Below, piece after piece: positions 43,788 to 52,433 of a DNA stretch of 64,000 nucleotides. The notes below the pieces were generated by a model. It was not told where the DNA came from. It worked only from the letters and a program-made list of their open reading frames with translations, and searched no databases. Where the stretch lies: positions 22,414 through 86,413 of the forward strand of contig NZ_CP051009.1 in NCBI RefSeq assembly GCF_014673495.1. Reading direction: 5' to 3'. This stretch comes from Streptomyces griseofuscus (GTDB taxonomy: Bacteria; Actinomycetota; Actinomycetes; Streptomycetales; Streptomycetaceae). Position 1 is the first letter of the stretch. Each line of letters begins with the position of its first letter. The translations under genes were made by a program, and so were the position numbers.

Positions 43788-44090
43788 TCAGGGCCCGGTG
43801 AGGATGTCGTGTGTGCCGATGCGGCGCCAGATGACGTGCGGGGTGCCGGGACGGTGCTCGGGTCCGTACTGCCATGTGGCGCGTCCTGCGGGGCCGGTGC
43901 CCATGGACCAGGTGAGTTCGTAGATGCCGGCCGCCCGGTGAACGCGCTTGATGCGGAGGCCGGCGCGGAAGCTGCCGGTGCGCAGGTCCTCGACGAAGGC
44001 CGCCACGGTCTGGCGGAACTTGCGGCGCTGTTCTGGGGTGAGGCGGTCCAGGTCGGTGGCGAAGCGCGGCAGGGTCTCGTAGGTGGGCAC
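43788..44090 (-). CDS. RelE/ParE-like toxin candidate
   Basis: 100 residues from ATG at 44090. Pattern PRFATDLDRLTPEQRRKFRQ, an LRIKRVHRAAGIYELTW strand pair, and a C-terminal VIWRRIGTHDIL match the RelE-type ribonuclease fold. RelE toxins cut mRNA in the ribosome and are normally paired with a DNA-binding antitoxin. The next upstream leftward gene, at 44312, encodes a Cys-rich protein rather than a typical antitoxin, so the pair is unclear. Confidence 0.6.
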   Translation of the reverse strand: MPTYETLPRFATDLDRLTPEQRRKFRQTVAAFVEDLRTGSFRAGLRIKRVHRAAGIYELTWSMGTGPAGRATWQYGPEHRPGTPHVIWRRIGTHDILTGP

Positions 44091-44113
44091 GGTGAACCTC
44101 CAGGACGCACGAA

Positions 44114-44139
44114 GCCCCCGGCCGGAGTCGGCCGGGGGC
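44114..44139. terminator. GC hairpin
   Basis: GCCCCCGGCC and complement with a 6-nt loop, 24 bp upstream of the RelE-like start. It may end transcription of the leftward gene at 44312. Confidence 0.6.
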
Positions 44140-44311
44140 GGTGGTGGCTGTTCGTGTTGAAGGGCGTCGGTGACGCGGTGTGCTCAGTGGTTGGTCGGTG
44201 TCGTGGTGTGTTGGCGCGTGCTGGCGCTGGTTGACGTTGGAGTCGACTGGAGTCGCATTTCGTGACGGGTGGTGCTCGTGTGGTCGGTGCGCAGTATTCG
44301 CACGCCCTGGG

Positions 44312-44509
44312 TCAGCTGCCGTAGCGGGCGTTCATCAGGTCGTTCCACTTTTGTGTGTTGGCCGGGTCGTTGGCGCAGCTGGTGCAGTGGGGCAGGTGGT
44401 CGGTCCGGGTGGGGTACGGCACGTTCGAGCGGACGACGGTGGTCATCCGCCGCGTGAGCGGGCGGCTGCACAGCGGGCAGAGGTCTCCGTGGAGCAGGTG
44501 CTGATTCAT
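44312..44509 (-). CDS. Small Cys-rich protein
   Basis: 65 residues from ATG at 44509. Contains CPLCSRPL and CTSCAND, with nearby histidines, fitting a small zinc finger. Lies 220 bp upstream of the RelE-like gene on the same strand. Function unknown. Confidence 0.5.
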   Translation of the reverse strand: MNQHLLHGDLCPLCSRPLTRRMTTVVRSNVPYPTRTDHLPHCTSCANDPANTQKWNDLMNARYGS

Positions 44510-44668
44510 GCGGCGGACTGTGCACAGACCGGCGGCTTACCGTCTCGGGCTGGCCGGACGGCCCGCCTGGCGGGCGCTGCGGTAAAGATCTGGTGATGGC
44601 CTCCCGCCCGGCGGGACGTGCCCTGGATCGCGCTTTTTTGCTGGTCAGGGCCGGGGTTCCATGGGCCG

Positions 44669-46507
44669 GTGATCAGCAAATCGAAGGTCGGCCCGGGGGC
44701 CGGGGTGCGCTACCTCTTCCGTGGGGTGATGGTTGGCGACGGCCACCGCCGGGCGGGGACGCCGCTGCGCGCCGCCCAGGACGAAGCCGGTGTTCCGCCC
44801 GGCGTGTGGAAGGGCCGGGGCCTGGCCGCGCTCGGCCTGGCGGCCGGGGACGTGGTGACCGAGCGACAGGCCGAACTCCTCCTGGGGGAAGGCCGGCACC
44901 CGGACGCCGACCGGGTCGAGCACGAGCTCCTGACGCAGGGCAGGACCCCGGCGCAGGCACGGCGGGCGACCGTGCTGGGCAGGCCCATCGAGCACAACCG
45001 CTCACCGAAGACCGACAAGGCCAAGGAGCGCATCCCCTGGCTGGCCTTCGACCTCGTGTTCCGGCCCCCGCCGACGGCACACATCGCGTGGGCCCTGATG
45101 GACGACGAGCATCGCCGGGTGCTGGAGCTGTGCGACGACACCGCCCGCGACAAGACGCTGGCGTGGCTGGAGGAGTCGGTCGCGGAGATCCGCTCGAAAG
45201 CGGGCGGCAAGCAGCGGGCCCGGGTCAAGGACGGGCTGATCGTCGCGGTCTTTAGGCACTACGAGTCCAGGGCCACGGAATCGAGGCCGCTGCTCCACAC
45301 GCACGCGCTCGTGTCGATCCGGGCCCGGCGGCCGCACGACGGGAAGTGGGGCAACCTGTCGGCGGACTCGCTGATGACCCACATCGTCTCGGCCGACACC
45401 CTCTACACCCTTCTGTTCATGGAGGAGGTGACGGCCCGGCTCGGGTGGGCGTGGGAGCCGCGCGAGGTCACCCCGGGCCGCCGGCCCGTGATGGAGATCG
45501 CGGGGATCGACCGGCGTCTCATCGGCTGGCAGTCGACCCGCCGCCAGCAGATCGAGGACGCGCTGCCCGTCCTCACCGCCAAGTACGAAGAGAAGCACGG
45601 ACACGCGCCGGGGGAGCGGGCCGCCTACGCGCTGGCCTGCCGCGCCGCCGACCAGACCCGCCCGCCCAAGCGCACGGAGCGGCTGTCGCTGACCGAGCTG
45701 CGCAAGCGATGGCGGGAGTCCGCGATCCGGGCCTACGGCGCCGACGTCGTGGACGGGTTGGCGGAGCGGGCGCGAGCGGCGGCCGCGGCGGTGTGGGCAC
45801 GGGTGCGGCCGGTGGTCGACATCGCCCTGGCCGCCGTGGACACCGTCGCCGTGGTCTACGTGATGCGCGGCCCTTTCGCACGCCACCACCTGCTCGCCGA
45901 AGCCCGCCGCCACCTCGCCTACGCCCTGCGCGGCCGGCCTCACCAGCCCGGTCTGGACGAACGGATCGTGCAGGCAGCCGTGGACGACCTCACCCGGCCG
46001 GTCGGGCGCGGCCGGAGGATGACCGCCGACCTGCGCGCCCTGTACCCGGGCGACACCGAGGACCAGGCGGTGCTGCGCCCGCTGACCCGCAAGCGGTCCG
46101 CGCCTGCGTATGAGCGGGCCCGCCTCGCCGCCGGCGCCCTGGCCGCCCGGGTCCGGGCTGCGCGGCGTGCCGAGCGTCTGGGCTCCCGCTCCCGGCCGGG
46201 CACGGTCGCCGTGCCCGCCGCCGCCCCGAGGTCGAAGCCCCGCCCGTTCCGCACCGGATCGAAAGCCGACCGACTCCTGCTCCTGGAGCCCGAGTCCGGC
46301 ATCGACATCGACACGGTGGAGCAGACCCGCCGGACCGTCGAAGCCGCCGCCGCGCAGATGGCCGCCACGCTCGAAGACAGCCGGCGAGCACGCGCCCTCG
46401 CCTACGGCCACCGGACGCAGCCCGCCCCGGCGACGGTCCCGCCGCCGCACACCCAGCAGCCCGTCATCGAGCACACGCCGGGCCGAAGTCCAGGAGGAGT
46501 CGCGTGA
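44669..46507 (+). CDS. MobF (TrwC/TraI)-type relaxase without helicase
   Basis: 612 residues from GTG at 44669 (GTG 44618 possible). The N-terminal ~320 residues are relaxase-like: a candidate catalytic tyrosine in GVRYLFRG (Tyr15), GVWKGRGLAALGL, and the metal-binding histidines in LLHTHALVSI (His210, His212) followed by GKWGNLSADSL. MobF relaxases nick oriT and usually carry a C-terminal RecD-like helicase of several hundred residues. Here no Walker motifs follow; instead there are Arg/Ala-rich helices and a hydrophobic stretch. The next gene overlaps by 4 bp. Confidence 0.75.
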   Translation: MISKSKVGPGAGVRYLFRGVMVGDGHRRAGTPLRAAQDEAGVPPGVWKGRGLAALGLAAGDVVTERQAELLLGEGRHPDADRVEHELLTQGRTPAQARRATVLGRPIEHNRSPKTDKAKERIPWLAFDLVFRPPPTAHIAWALMDDEHRRVLELCDDTARDKTLAWLEESVAEIRSKAGGKQRARVKDGLIVAVFRHYESRATESRPLLHTHALVSIRARRPHDGKWGNLSADSLMTHIVSADTLYTLLFMEEVTARLGWAWEPREVTPGRRPVMEIAGIDRRLIGWQSTRRQQIEDALPVLTAKYEEKHGHAPGERAAYALACRAADQTRPPKRTERLSLTELRKRWRESAIRAYGADVVDGLAERARAAAAAVWARVRPVVDIALAAVDTVAVVYVMRGPFARHHLLAEARRHLAYALRGRPHQPGLDERIVQAAVDDLTRPVGRGRRMTADLRALYPGDTEDQAVLRPLTRKRSAPAYERARLAAGALAARVRAARRAERLGSRSRPGTVAVPAAAPRSKPRPFRTGSKADRLLLLEPESGIDIDTVEQTRRTVEAAAAQMAATLEDSRRARALAYGHRTQPAPATVPPPHTQQPVIEHTPGRSPGGVA

Positions 46508-46851
46508 GCACCCCGGAAGAACAGCCCGACCACGAAGAGATCCTCGCCCGCGCCCGCGCGGGCCGCCCGGAGATGGCCGCCGCGCTCGACGAGGACCAGG
46601 AGTCCGAGCTCGACGAAGACCTGGGATGGCAGCCGATCTGGAAGCGGCCCCGGAAGCCGAAGTCCAAGGCCGACAAGAAGAAGGAGCTGCGCAAGCAGCG
46701 GAAGCGGCTGCGGGACGCAGGGAAGCGCCGCCTCGTCGCCGGGCAGTCGCGCAGGCCGCGCTCCCGGCAGAGCCGGATCGGCAACGCGGCCGCCCGCCGG
46801 GACGCCCGAGCCCTGTCCCGGGTGCGCCACTCCAACGCCTGGCTGTGGTGA
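46504..46851 (+). CDS. Small basic protein downstream of relaxase
   Basis: 115 residues from GTG overlapping the relaxase stop. Acidic N terminus then a Lys/Arg-rich body (KPKSKADKKKELRKQRKRLR). Probably nucleic-acid binding, perhaps a relaxosome accessory. Its stop codon overlaps the first of two adjacent hairpins. Confidence 0.6.
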   Translation: MSTPEEQPDHEEILARARAGRPEMAAALDEDQESELDEDLGWQPIWKRPRKPKSKADKKKELRKQRKRLRDAGKRRLVAGQSRRPRSRQSRIGNAAARRDARALSRVRHSNAWLW

Positions 46852-46939
46852 CGATGCCGAGCATCGTCCACCGGAGTGGAGCCCACGATGTTCTGCATCG
46901 AATGGCGATGCACGACATCGAGTGGACTCCACTCCGGTG
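46850..46939. repeat. Two abutting hairpins, the second long and nested (oriT candidate)
   Basis: GACGATGC-cga-GCATCGTC (46850-46868) is followed at once by a long imperfect inverted repeat: arm 46869-46900, 5-nt loop, arm 46906-46939. The outer CACCGGAGTGGAG and inner TGCATCG parts pair perfectly, with a few mismatches between. Located directly after the relaxase pair, where an oriT would be expected; could also be a terminator. Confidence 0.5.
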
Positions 46940-47401
46940 CGCCGGATGACGATGGACTCCACCGCGGAGCGCACCGCATCGGTGCGCTGCGCCACCGCAC
47001 CCGGTGCGCCGCACCGTCCGGCGATGCCCGGCACTCTCGCGCGCCGGTGCGCCGCATCCGATGCTCCGCACCGCATCGGTGCGCCCACCGCCGGCCGCCC
47101 CCTCCATCAGGTGCGGCCGGGCGCGCACCCCCCCTTGTCCGGCTCCGCTACACACCCCTTGTCCGGCTCTGCTACCGCGACGTTTTCCCTTGACATCGCC
47201 CGTTTCTGCTTGCGATCAGGTCGCGGTCAAGGGGGTGTGTGATACAGGGGCCCGCCCCGGCCGTGGCGCGCCTGGTGCGGTGATGCCGGGGGACCACACC
47301 GAGGTGGCGCGGTGCGGTGGTGCGGTGGTGCGGTGGAACGCACCACGGTGGCGCGCCGGTGACGCGCGCCGCACCGCACCACCGCCGTCCTGGAGGTGCG
47401 G
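46940..47401. other. Repeat-rich non-coding region
   Basis: About 460 bp without a credible gene. Contains GCGCACCG-cat-CGGTGCGC (near 46974), a second copy of its core (near 47070), the CCCCTTGTCC repeats, and a run of GGTGCGGTG units (about 47305-47340). Together with the hairpins at 46850-46939 this looks like a cis-acting region. Confidence 0.5.
47131..47239. repeat. CCCCTTGTCC direct repeats and inverted copy
   Basis: A 21-bp unit beginning CCCCTTGTCCGGCTC occurs at 47131-47151 and 47155-47175 with one mismatch (24-bp period). A related inverted copy (complement CACACCCCCTTGACC) lies at 47225-47239. A TTGACA at 47190 might be a -35 element. Confidence 0.5.
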
Positions 47402-47836
47402 CTACGCGGTGGTGCGGTGCGCCTCCATCGCCTGCTTCATCCCCGCAGCCTCCAGCTGGCGCAGGACCACGGCGGCGTCGCCGTTGTCCTCGGTGAGGAT
47501 GTTCTCGGTGAACCGGACGATGGTGTCGGCCGCACCCGCCGCATTGGCTAGGCACACGCAGTGGCACAGGAGCTCCAGCAACAGCCGCCCGAGCGCGGCC
47601 GCCAGGAAGGAGTGCGCGCACGGCTCCCCGTCGCAATCGTCCACGGCGGTCACCGGGATGAAGACGCGCGCGGCGACGTCCAGGAGCAGCCGGTGCAGCT
47701 CCGGGCCCATCTCGTCGGCGACCGCGCCAGCGGTGTCGATGTCCCCGGCCTGCCACGCCCGGATGTAGGCGAAGGCGCCGGCGACGTCCTCCGGCACCAT
47801 CGGGGCGAGCGGCACGGTGACGGTGTTCTCAGGCAT
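47402..47836 (-). CDS. Hypothetical helical protein
   Basis: 144 residues, ATG at 47836 after GAGGAG. Helical with AFAYIRAWQAGDIDTAGAVA and an unusual Cys-containing stretch LLELLCHCVCLANAAG. No motif recognised. Divergent from the replication-relaxation gene. Confidence 0.65.
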   Translation of the reverse strand: MPENTVTVPLAPMVPEDVAGAFAYIRAWQAGDIDTAGAVADEMGPELHRLLLDVAARVFIPVTAVDDCDGEPCAHSFLAAALGRLLLELLCHCVCLANAAGAADTIVRFTENILTEDNGDAAVVLRQLEAAGMKQAMEAHRTTA

Positions 47837-48076
47837 GACAGCTCCTCAACGTTCGGGCCGCCCCTGCTGATCGCGGCGGCCTCGAAGACACCTTCGAACT
47901 GCGGCCCTGTGGACAGAGTCCGGCCACTGGCGGGGGAGAACTCTCCCCGCCGGGGTTGATCACGATGCGGTCACGGCGGAGGGGTTTCCCGAGGTCGGCG
48001 TCACGCGAAGGGCGAAAACCGAACCTGTACAAGGTGAATGGCGAGATAGGCCTCGCCCCACCTTCAGGAGCACCCT

Positions 48077-49543
48077 GTGTCCGCAGACGCCCCCGAGCAC
48101 CAGCCCGGCGTAGCCCCCTCCGTGGACCCCTCCATCACCCCCTCCGCGCCCCGCACTCAGCGGCCGGGCGTTGTTTCAGGTCAGGCCCGGCGGACAGGGG
48201 GTCGGCGCAGCGCCGACAACCCTCATGTAGATGTGTCTAGGAAGCCAAAGCACCGGAGGACTTCGACCGAGCCTCGACGGCGAGAGCTCCTGCAAGCACT
48301 CGGGATCTTCCAGAGGGCTACGCCCGACCAGCTGTGGAAGCTGACCCGGCCAGGTAACCGGCACGACCGGCTCACGCGGGACAACCTCCTGGATCTGGAG
48401 GACCACCAGCTGGTGAGGATCGAGTCGACGGGGGAGGGCCAGCGGCAGGTGTGGGTGCTGACGAAGCGCGGACACGGCGAGGCGAAGCAGCTGCTGGAAC
48501 CGAAGGGCATACGGGTCTCGGTGCTGCGCAAGCAGGAGTACGACCCGGACACTGGGGAGCTGCTGGGCACCGGCTACGACGACCACGCCGCGGCGGTCAC
48601 CTCGACGGCCGCCGAACTCCACCGTGCCGGGATCGGCCACCGGCTGGGCTTCCAGACGGAGATCGGGCACAGGCTCGGCAGCGGCTTCGTGCAGCGGGCG
48701 GACCTGGTGGTGCGGGCGCCGGAGGCCGGGGTGCCGGTGCTCCTGGTGGAGGTCGACCGTCGTACCGAGGACGCGCACGAGCTGGTGGCCAAGCTGCGCC
48801 GGTACTGGGAGTGGGGCCGACTGCTGCCGAAGGACGCGGACAAGAGCAAGGTCGACCTGGTCCGCTCGCGGCCGGACGCGATCGAGCACGTCGATCACGA
48901 CAAGCGGCTGTGGCGCCGGTTCTACCCGCCGACCGGCCGCGAGGGCCTGGTCCCGGTGGCGTTCGTGTTCGCGGACACCACGGCCGCGAAGGTCGCCAAC
49001 GCCGTGAAGGTGCTGGAGGGGGCCGGCCGCCGCTACTGGGCGCCGCGCCGCTACGACTCCCTCTACGAGAAGGCGGTCACCGCGCTCGACTACCGCCAGG
49101 CGGTGCCCGTCGTCATCACCACCCTGGAGAAGCTCCAGGAGCACGGCGCGGACGCGGCGGTGTGGCGGCGGCTCGGGCGGGACGGTGAGCAGACGCTGAC
49201 GGCCGCGCTCGACAACCCCGACGGCCACGCCCTCTACCGCGCCCAGGAGGCCCGCGCCGAAGCGGAGGACGAGCGGCGCCGCGCCGCTGAGCGGGAGGCG
49301 CGGCGGCCGGTGTGCTCGCGGTGCGGGCGGAAGTTCTCCGACGAGCGCTGGGAGGAGATCACCGTGCACCGGACCGCCGTACGGGCCGGGCACAAGTCCG
49401 TGTGCGGCCCGTGCCGCGCCGACGACGTCGCCCGCCAGGAAGCCGCCGCCGACGCCGCCCGCCTTGAGGCTGCAGAGCCGCCGGAGCCGCAGGACGTCCC
49501 CGACCCGGACCGGGTCCGCGGCTGGTTCCGCCGGCGGAACTGA
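48077..49543 (+). CDS. Replication-relaxation family protein
   Basis: 488 residues, GTG after AGGAG. After a disordered N terminus, residues ~70-150 form a winged helix (RRRELLQALGIFQRATPDQL.. LVRIESTGEGQRQVWVLT). A nuclease-like core follows (LVVRAPEAGVPVLLVEVDRR; LVAKLRRYWEWGRLL), as in the replication-relaxation family of Streptomyces plasmids. The C terminus has a CSRC..CGPC zinc ribbon and a basic tail. Members are linked to plasmid replication or mobilisation, mechanism unclear. Confidence 0.8.
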   Translation: MSADAPEHQPGVAPSVDPSITPSAPRTQRPGVVSGQARRTGGRRSADNPHVDVSRKPKHRRTSTEPRRRELLQALGIFQRATPDQLWKLTRPGNRHDRLTRDNLLDLEDHQLVRIESTGEGQRQVWVLTKRGHGEAKQLLEPKGIRVSVLRKQEYDPDTGELLGTGYDDHAAAVTSTAAELHRAGIGHRLGFQTEIGHRLGSGFVQRADLVVRAPEAGVPVLLVEVDRRTEDAHELVAKLRRYWEWGRLLPKDADKSKVDLVRSRPDAIEHVDHDKRLWRRFYPPTGREGLVPVAFVFADTTAAKVANAVKVLEGAGRRYWAPRRYDSLYEKAVTALDYRQAVPVVITTLEKLQEHGADAAVWRRLGRDGEQTLTAALDNPDGHALYRAQEARAEAEDERRRAAEREARRPVCSRCGRKFSDERWEEITVHRTAVRAGHKSVCGPCRADDVARQEAAADAARLEAAEPPEPQDVPDPDRVRGWFRRRN

Positions 49544-49571
49544 CCCGGTACACGACGGGTCCGGGGGAGCG

Positions 49572-49847
49572 GTGACCTCCGGGCCCGCGGTGCCCCCTGG
49601 TGTCACACGCTCTGTGACCGCCACGCCACCGACGCATCGGAACGGCTTCGTTCCTCGCCGCCCGGTGCAGTGGGAGGTGGAGGCGCCGGAGCCGGCCGAA
49701 CTCCAGCGCCTGGTCCTCGACGCCGTTGACCCGTACATCGACCGCGACGTCCTCGCCCGGCAGATCGCCCGCGAGGAAGAGCAACGCCGCGCCCTGGCTG
49801 CCTTCCTGAACGGCTGGGACGCGGCGGGCGGGGGAGTACCGGCGTAG
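49572..49847 (+). pseudogene. Partial duplicate of the 54410 gene
   Basis: The C-terminal ~55 codons (RRPVQWEVEAPEPAELQRLV onward) are nearly identical in DNA and protein to the 98-aa gene at 54410-54706, but the N-terminal part is replaced by unrelated sequence (GTG at 49572). It may still be translated as 91 aa. A truncated or recombined copy. Confidence 0.5.
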
Positions 49848-49869
49848 CGCTGGACCGGCGCCCGCAAGC

Positions 49870-50565
49870 TCAGGCGGGTGTGGGCGCGGGTTCCGGGCGC
49901 AGCGCCGCGAGCGGGGAGCGCCGGCCTTTCCCCACCGCACGCAGCTGCTCCCAGTCGACCTCGGGGTGGGCGGGGACGATCGCGTCGACGCATGCCGTGG
50001 TGTAGAGCGCGACGTCGACGGCCCCGGCCCGGCTGGTGCCGAAGCGGACCTCGATCGACTGCGGGGAGCGGACCCATCCGAGCCGGACCATGTGGTCGAA
50101 GTCGGCGCGGCGGACCCGGAGGCGGGCGGCGGCCTGCTCGGGTCCGAGCGGTGTGTCGGCGGCGACCAGGTCTGCCAAGTCTTCGCGGCGGCAGACCTCT
50201 GCGACCTGGTCGGGGTGGTGCAGCGTTCCGTCCGGGTTCGCGCTGAGGTCGACCAGGAGGCCGCGGTCGACGAACCGGCGCACCACGAACGCCGTCACGT
50301 TCGCCCGCTCGCCGGATGTGGTCGGGTTCGGGGTGCTGAGCGCGTCGGCGATCCGGTCGGCTGCCGCGCCGCCGGAGATCGGCGGGGTGGGCATCGCGGC
50401 CCGGATGGCGTCGGCGTCCAGCGCCTCCACGGCGGCCCGGGACCACTGGTGGGACGATGCGTCCGGGGCGGGGATGAGGCCGATGTGTCGGGCCCACCGC
50501 AAGGCGGCTGCGGGCACCTTCAGGCGCTTGGCGGCCTGTCCCGCGTCGTACTCGGTTCGTCGCAT
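49870..50565 (-). CDS. HTH-containing hypothetical protein
   Basis: 231 residues from ATG at 50565 after GAGGTGA. N-terminal EYDAGQAAKRLKVPAAALRW resembles a MerR/excisionase-type winged helix. A second similar segment, LGPEQAAARLRVRRADFDHM, occurs later. Cytosolic; no catalytic motif. Possibly a DNA-binding regulator. Convergent with the duplicate fragment. Confidence 0.6.
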   Translation of the reverse strand: MRRTEYDAGQAAKRLKVPAAALRWARHIGLIPAPDASSHQWSRAAVEALDADAIRAAMPTPPISGGAAADRIADALSTPNPTTSGERANVTAFVVRRFVDRGLLVDLSANPDGTLHHPDQVAEVCRREDLADLVAADTPLGPEQAAARLRVRRADFDHMVRLGWVRSPQSIEVRFGTSRAGAVDVALYTTACVDAIVPAHPEVDWEQLRAVGKGRRSPLAALRPEPAPTPA

Positions 50566-50997
50566 GAGATCACCTCTCGCTCGCTCGTTCGCCGGAAGCG
50601 GCGGATAGAACATGACAGAACACATGAAAAGCGGCAAGGCCCTTCGAAAACAGGCAAGTTGGACGCGCTCCGTTAGGGCTGCGCCCGCGTACGCGAAGGG
50701 AAATCACCCGTCCGGATGGCACGACGGTGGTCCGCTGATCCGCGGTACTGACCGGGCGCGCAGGGCACGGGACGGTCGTCACACAACTACGCGCAACCGG
50801 TTCGCTTCGGAGGGGATCCCGGCGTTACTGGGCCGTGCTGGAAGGAGGACGTCGACCGCGCAGAGGCTGAGCGCGCTGCGCGCCGCGAGGCAGAGGCCGC
50901 AGTGCGGGAGGCGGCCGAAGCGGACGCGAAGAAGGGCCGCGGCCTGTTCGGGCGCCGCCGGCCTTCCGCTGTCGGCGGTGGCTGGGAGGCTGGCTGG
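50566..50997. other. Intergenic stretch with a coding remnant
   Basis: About 430 bp. The last ~165 bp read in one plus-strand frame as a charged helix (ARREAEAAVREAAEADAKKG then GLFGRRRP), like the tail of a coiled-coil protein, but no start is present. The rest shows no gene. Confidence 0.4.
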
Positions 50998-51300
50998 ATG
51001 AACGCGGATGACGAGCAGCTGCTGCGCGGCCGGGTGTACGGCTGCGATCACGATGACCCTCACCCCGGCCCGCTGCCGCACCAGACGTACGCCGCGCTGG
51101 TAGGCGGGCCGTTGGACGGACTGCTGCTCGACATCACGGGCTGGCGGCCGGAAGAGATCGACGACGGCGTTGCCCTGATGACCGAGCTGGGGCGGTGGCC
51201 CGGCGGCCGGGCGCTGTACGACCCGCTCCCCGACGACCCGCGCCCCTCGGGCGGCCCGGGTGTGGTGTTCCGCTTCTACTACTCCGGCGAGACGCCCTGA
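50998..51300 (+). CDS. Hypothetical protein
   Basis: 100 residues from ATG at 50998, preceded by GGGAGG. Sequence VYGCDHDDPHPGPLPHQTYA, LVGGPLDGLLLDITGWRPEE and VVFRFYYSGETP. Small soluble domain, possibly beta-rich. Not recognised. Confidence 0.6.
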   Translation: MNADDEQLLRGRVYGCDHDDPHPGPLPHQTYAALVGGPLDGLLLDITGWRPEEIDDGVALMTELGRWPGGRALYDPLPDDPRPSGGPGVVFRFYYSGETP

Positions 51301-51403
51301 ACGACGCGAGCCGACAGCCACCGACAGCCACCGATGCGGTCGTAGCAACGCGGCATCGGTCAACCCCCGCATCGTCGGACGGCCCAGCGGGGTAGACCAG
51401 GGT

Positions 51404-51691
51404 ATGCAGCACATCGAATGGCGTCGCGCCGCCATCACCACCAGCATGACGACCGACGCCTACCGGGAGTTATGCTGGGGCGCCCATCTGCCCGAGGTGG
51501 CCGGCGGATATGGCCTGCTCCTTGGCTACGACGTCGTCAGTGGGGAGTTGGTCACTGCGGTGATCGAGGACGTCGAGTACGTGCGACTCCTCATCCAGAG
51601 CCCAGGCGCCACAGTGCCCCGCGAGAAAATCACCAAAACGCTGACTGACTGGCCCACCCTTGATCCCGATGCAGAGAGTGTCTGGAGCTGA
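51404..51691 (+). CDS. Hypothetical protein with TTA codon
   Basis: 95 residues, ATG at 51404. Sequence HIEWRRAAITTSMTTDAYRE, then GYGLLLGYDVVSGELVTAVI. The Leu in YRELCWG is encoded by TTA, so translation may depend on bldA. Function unknown. Confidence 0.55.
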   Translation: MQHIEWRRAAITTSMTTDAYRELCWGAHLPEVAGGYGLLLGYDVVSGELVTAVIEDVEYVRLLIQSPGATVPREKITKTLTDWPTLDPDAESVWS

Positions 51692-51793
51692 GGGCCGCGC
51701 GAGCTGATCTCGCCGGTCCATGGTTGGTCGGGACCACGCTGGGAAAGATCCGCCTTCGGCGCGTGTGCGCGGATTGCCGACGAGGGGCGGGTC

Positions 51794-52423
51794 ATGGACG
51801 ATTTCTTTGCCACGGTCGAGGGCCGCACTCACGCGTGGCCGCCAGGCCGCAAAGACCTGCACTGGCTGATCGTTCCCGGCGAGGACTTCGCTCGTAAGCA
51901 CCTGTATGAGCCCTACCGTCTGCTGTCCGAGCATCCCGGTCTGCACCCGGTGAGGCCGCAGTGGATGCACATCACCGTGCTGCACGCCGGAGCTCAGGAC
52001 AGCGCGACCGCCGGCGAAGTCGCGCGGATCACCCGCGAGGTGACCCGCCGGGCCGCCGACACCGACCCGTTCGAGGTGACGCTGTCCCGCCCGGACATCG
52101 GCAACATGGCGATCGAGAGCAAGGGCTATCCCGGCCGGCCCCACCGGCAGCTATGGGAGATGACCTGGCAGGCGCACCGTACGGTGGTCGGCGACCGGTG
52201 GCCGCGCATCCCGTCGGCCTCCTATCCCCATCTCTCCCACTCCTACGCCGGGGCCCAAGGGCATCTGGCGGACCGCCGCGCACTCAAGGTGCTGCTGTCC
52301 GACCTGCCCGGCAGCCCGGTCGCCGTGCCGGTCACCGCTCTCACACTGGTGGCCGAGTGGCACGACCGCCGCGAGATCATGTGGGACGTCCTCGCCCACG
52401 TACCGCTCGGCTCCCGGCCCTAA
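51794..52423 (+). CDS. 2H phosphoesterase-like protein
   Basis: 209 residues, ATG at 51794. Two HxT/S motifs, His59-x-Thr61 (WMHITVLH) and His146-x-Ser148 (YPHLSHSYAG), lie ~87 residues apart as in the 2H phosphoesterase superfamily (2'-5' RNA ligase and cyclic phosphodiesterases). Such enzymes act on 2',3'-cyclic or 2'-5' phosphodiesters of RNA or nucleotides. Cytosolic. Could serve RNA repair or defence signalling; neighbours give no clear hint. Confidence 0.75.
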   Translation: MDDFFATVEGRTHAWPPGRKDLHWLIVPGEDFARKHLYEPYRLLSEHPGLHPVRPQWMHITVLHAGAQDSATAGEVARITREVTRRAADTDPFEVTLSRPDIGNMAIESKGYPGRPHRQLWEMTWQAHRTVVGDRWPRIPSASYPHLSHSYAGAQGHLADRRALKVLLSDLPGSPVAVPVTALTLVAEWHDRREIMWDVLAHVPLGSRP

Positions 52424-52433
52424 GCGGGCCGCC

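Noticed and set aside
45002..47155. 717-codon antisense frame across the relaxase region
   Set aside because: The sense strand shows relaxase motifs; the antisense product has no recognisable domain and crosses the hairpin-rich intergenic DNA.
47190..47218. TTGACA with a -10-like hexamer 17 bp on
   Set aside because: The -10 (CGATCA) is poor and no gene starts nearby on that strand for ~850 bp; kept only as a remark.
47300..47345. GGTGCGGTG run considered as a CRISPR-like array
   Set aside because: Units are contiguous without spacers of uniform length; a simple tandem repeat.
48176..50497. 773-codon antisense frame across the replication-relaxation gene
   Set aside because: Arg/Pro-rich shadow; the winged-helix and zinc-ribbon motifs are on the sense strand.
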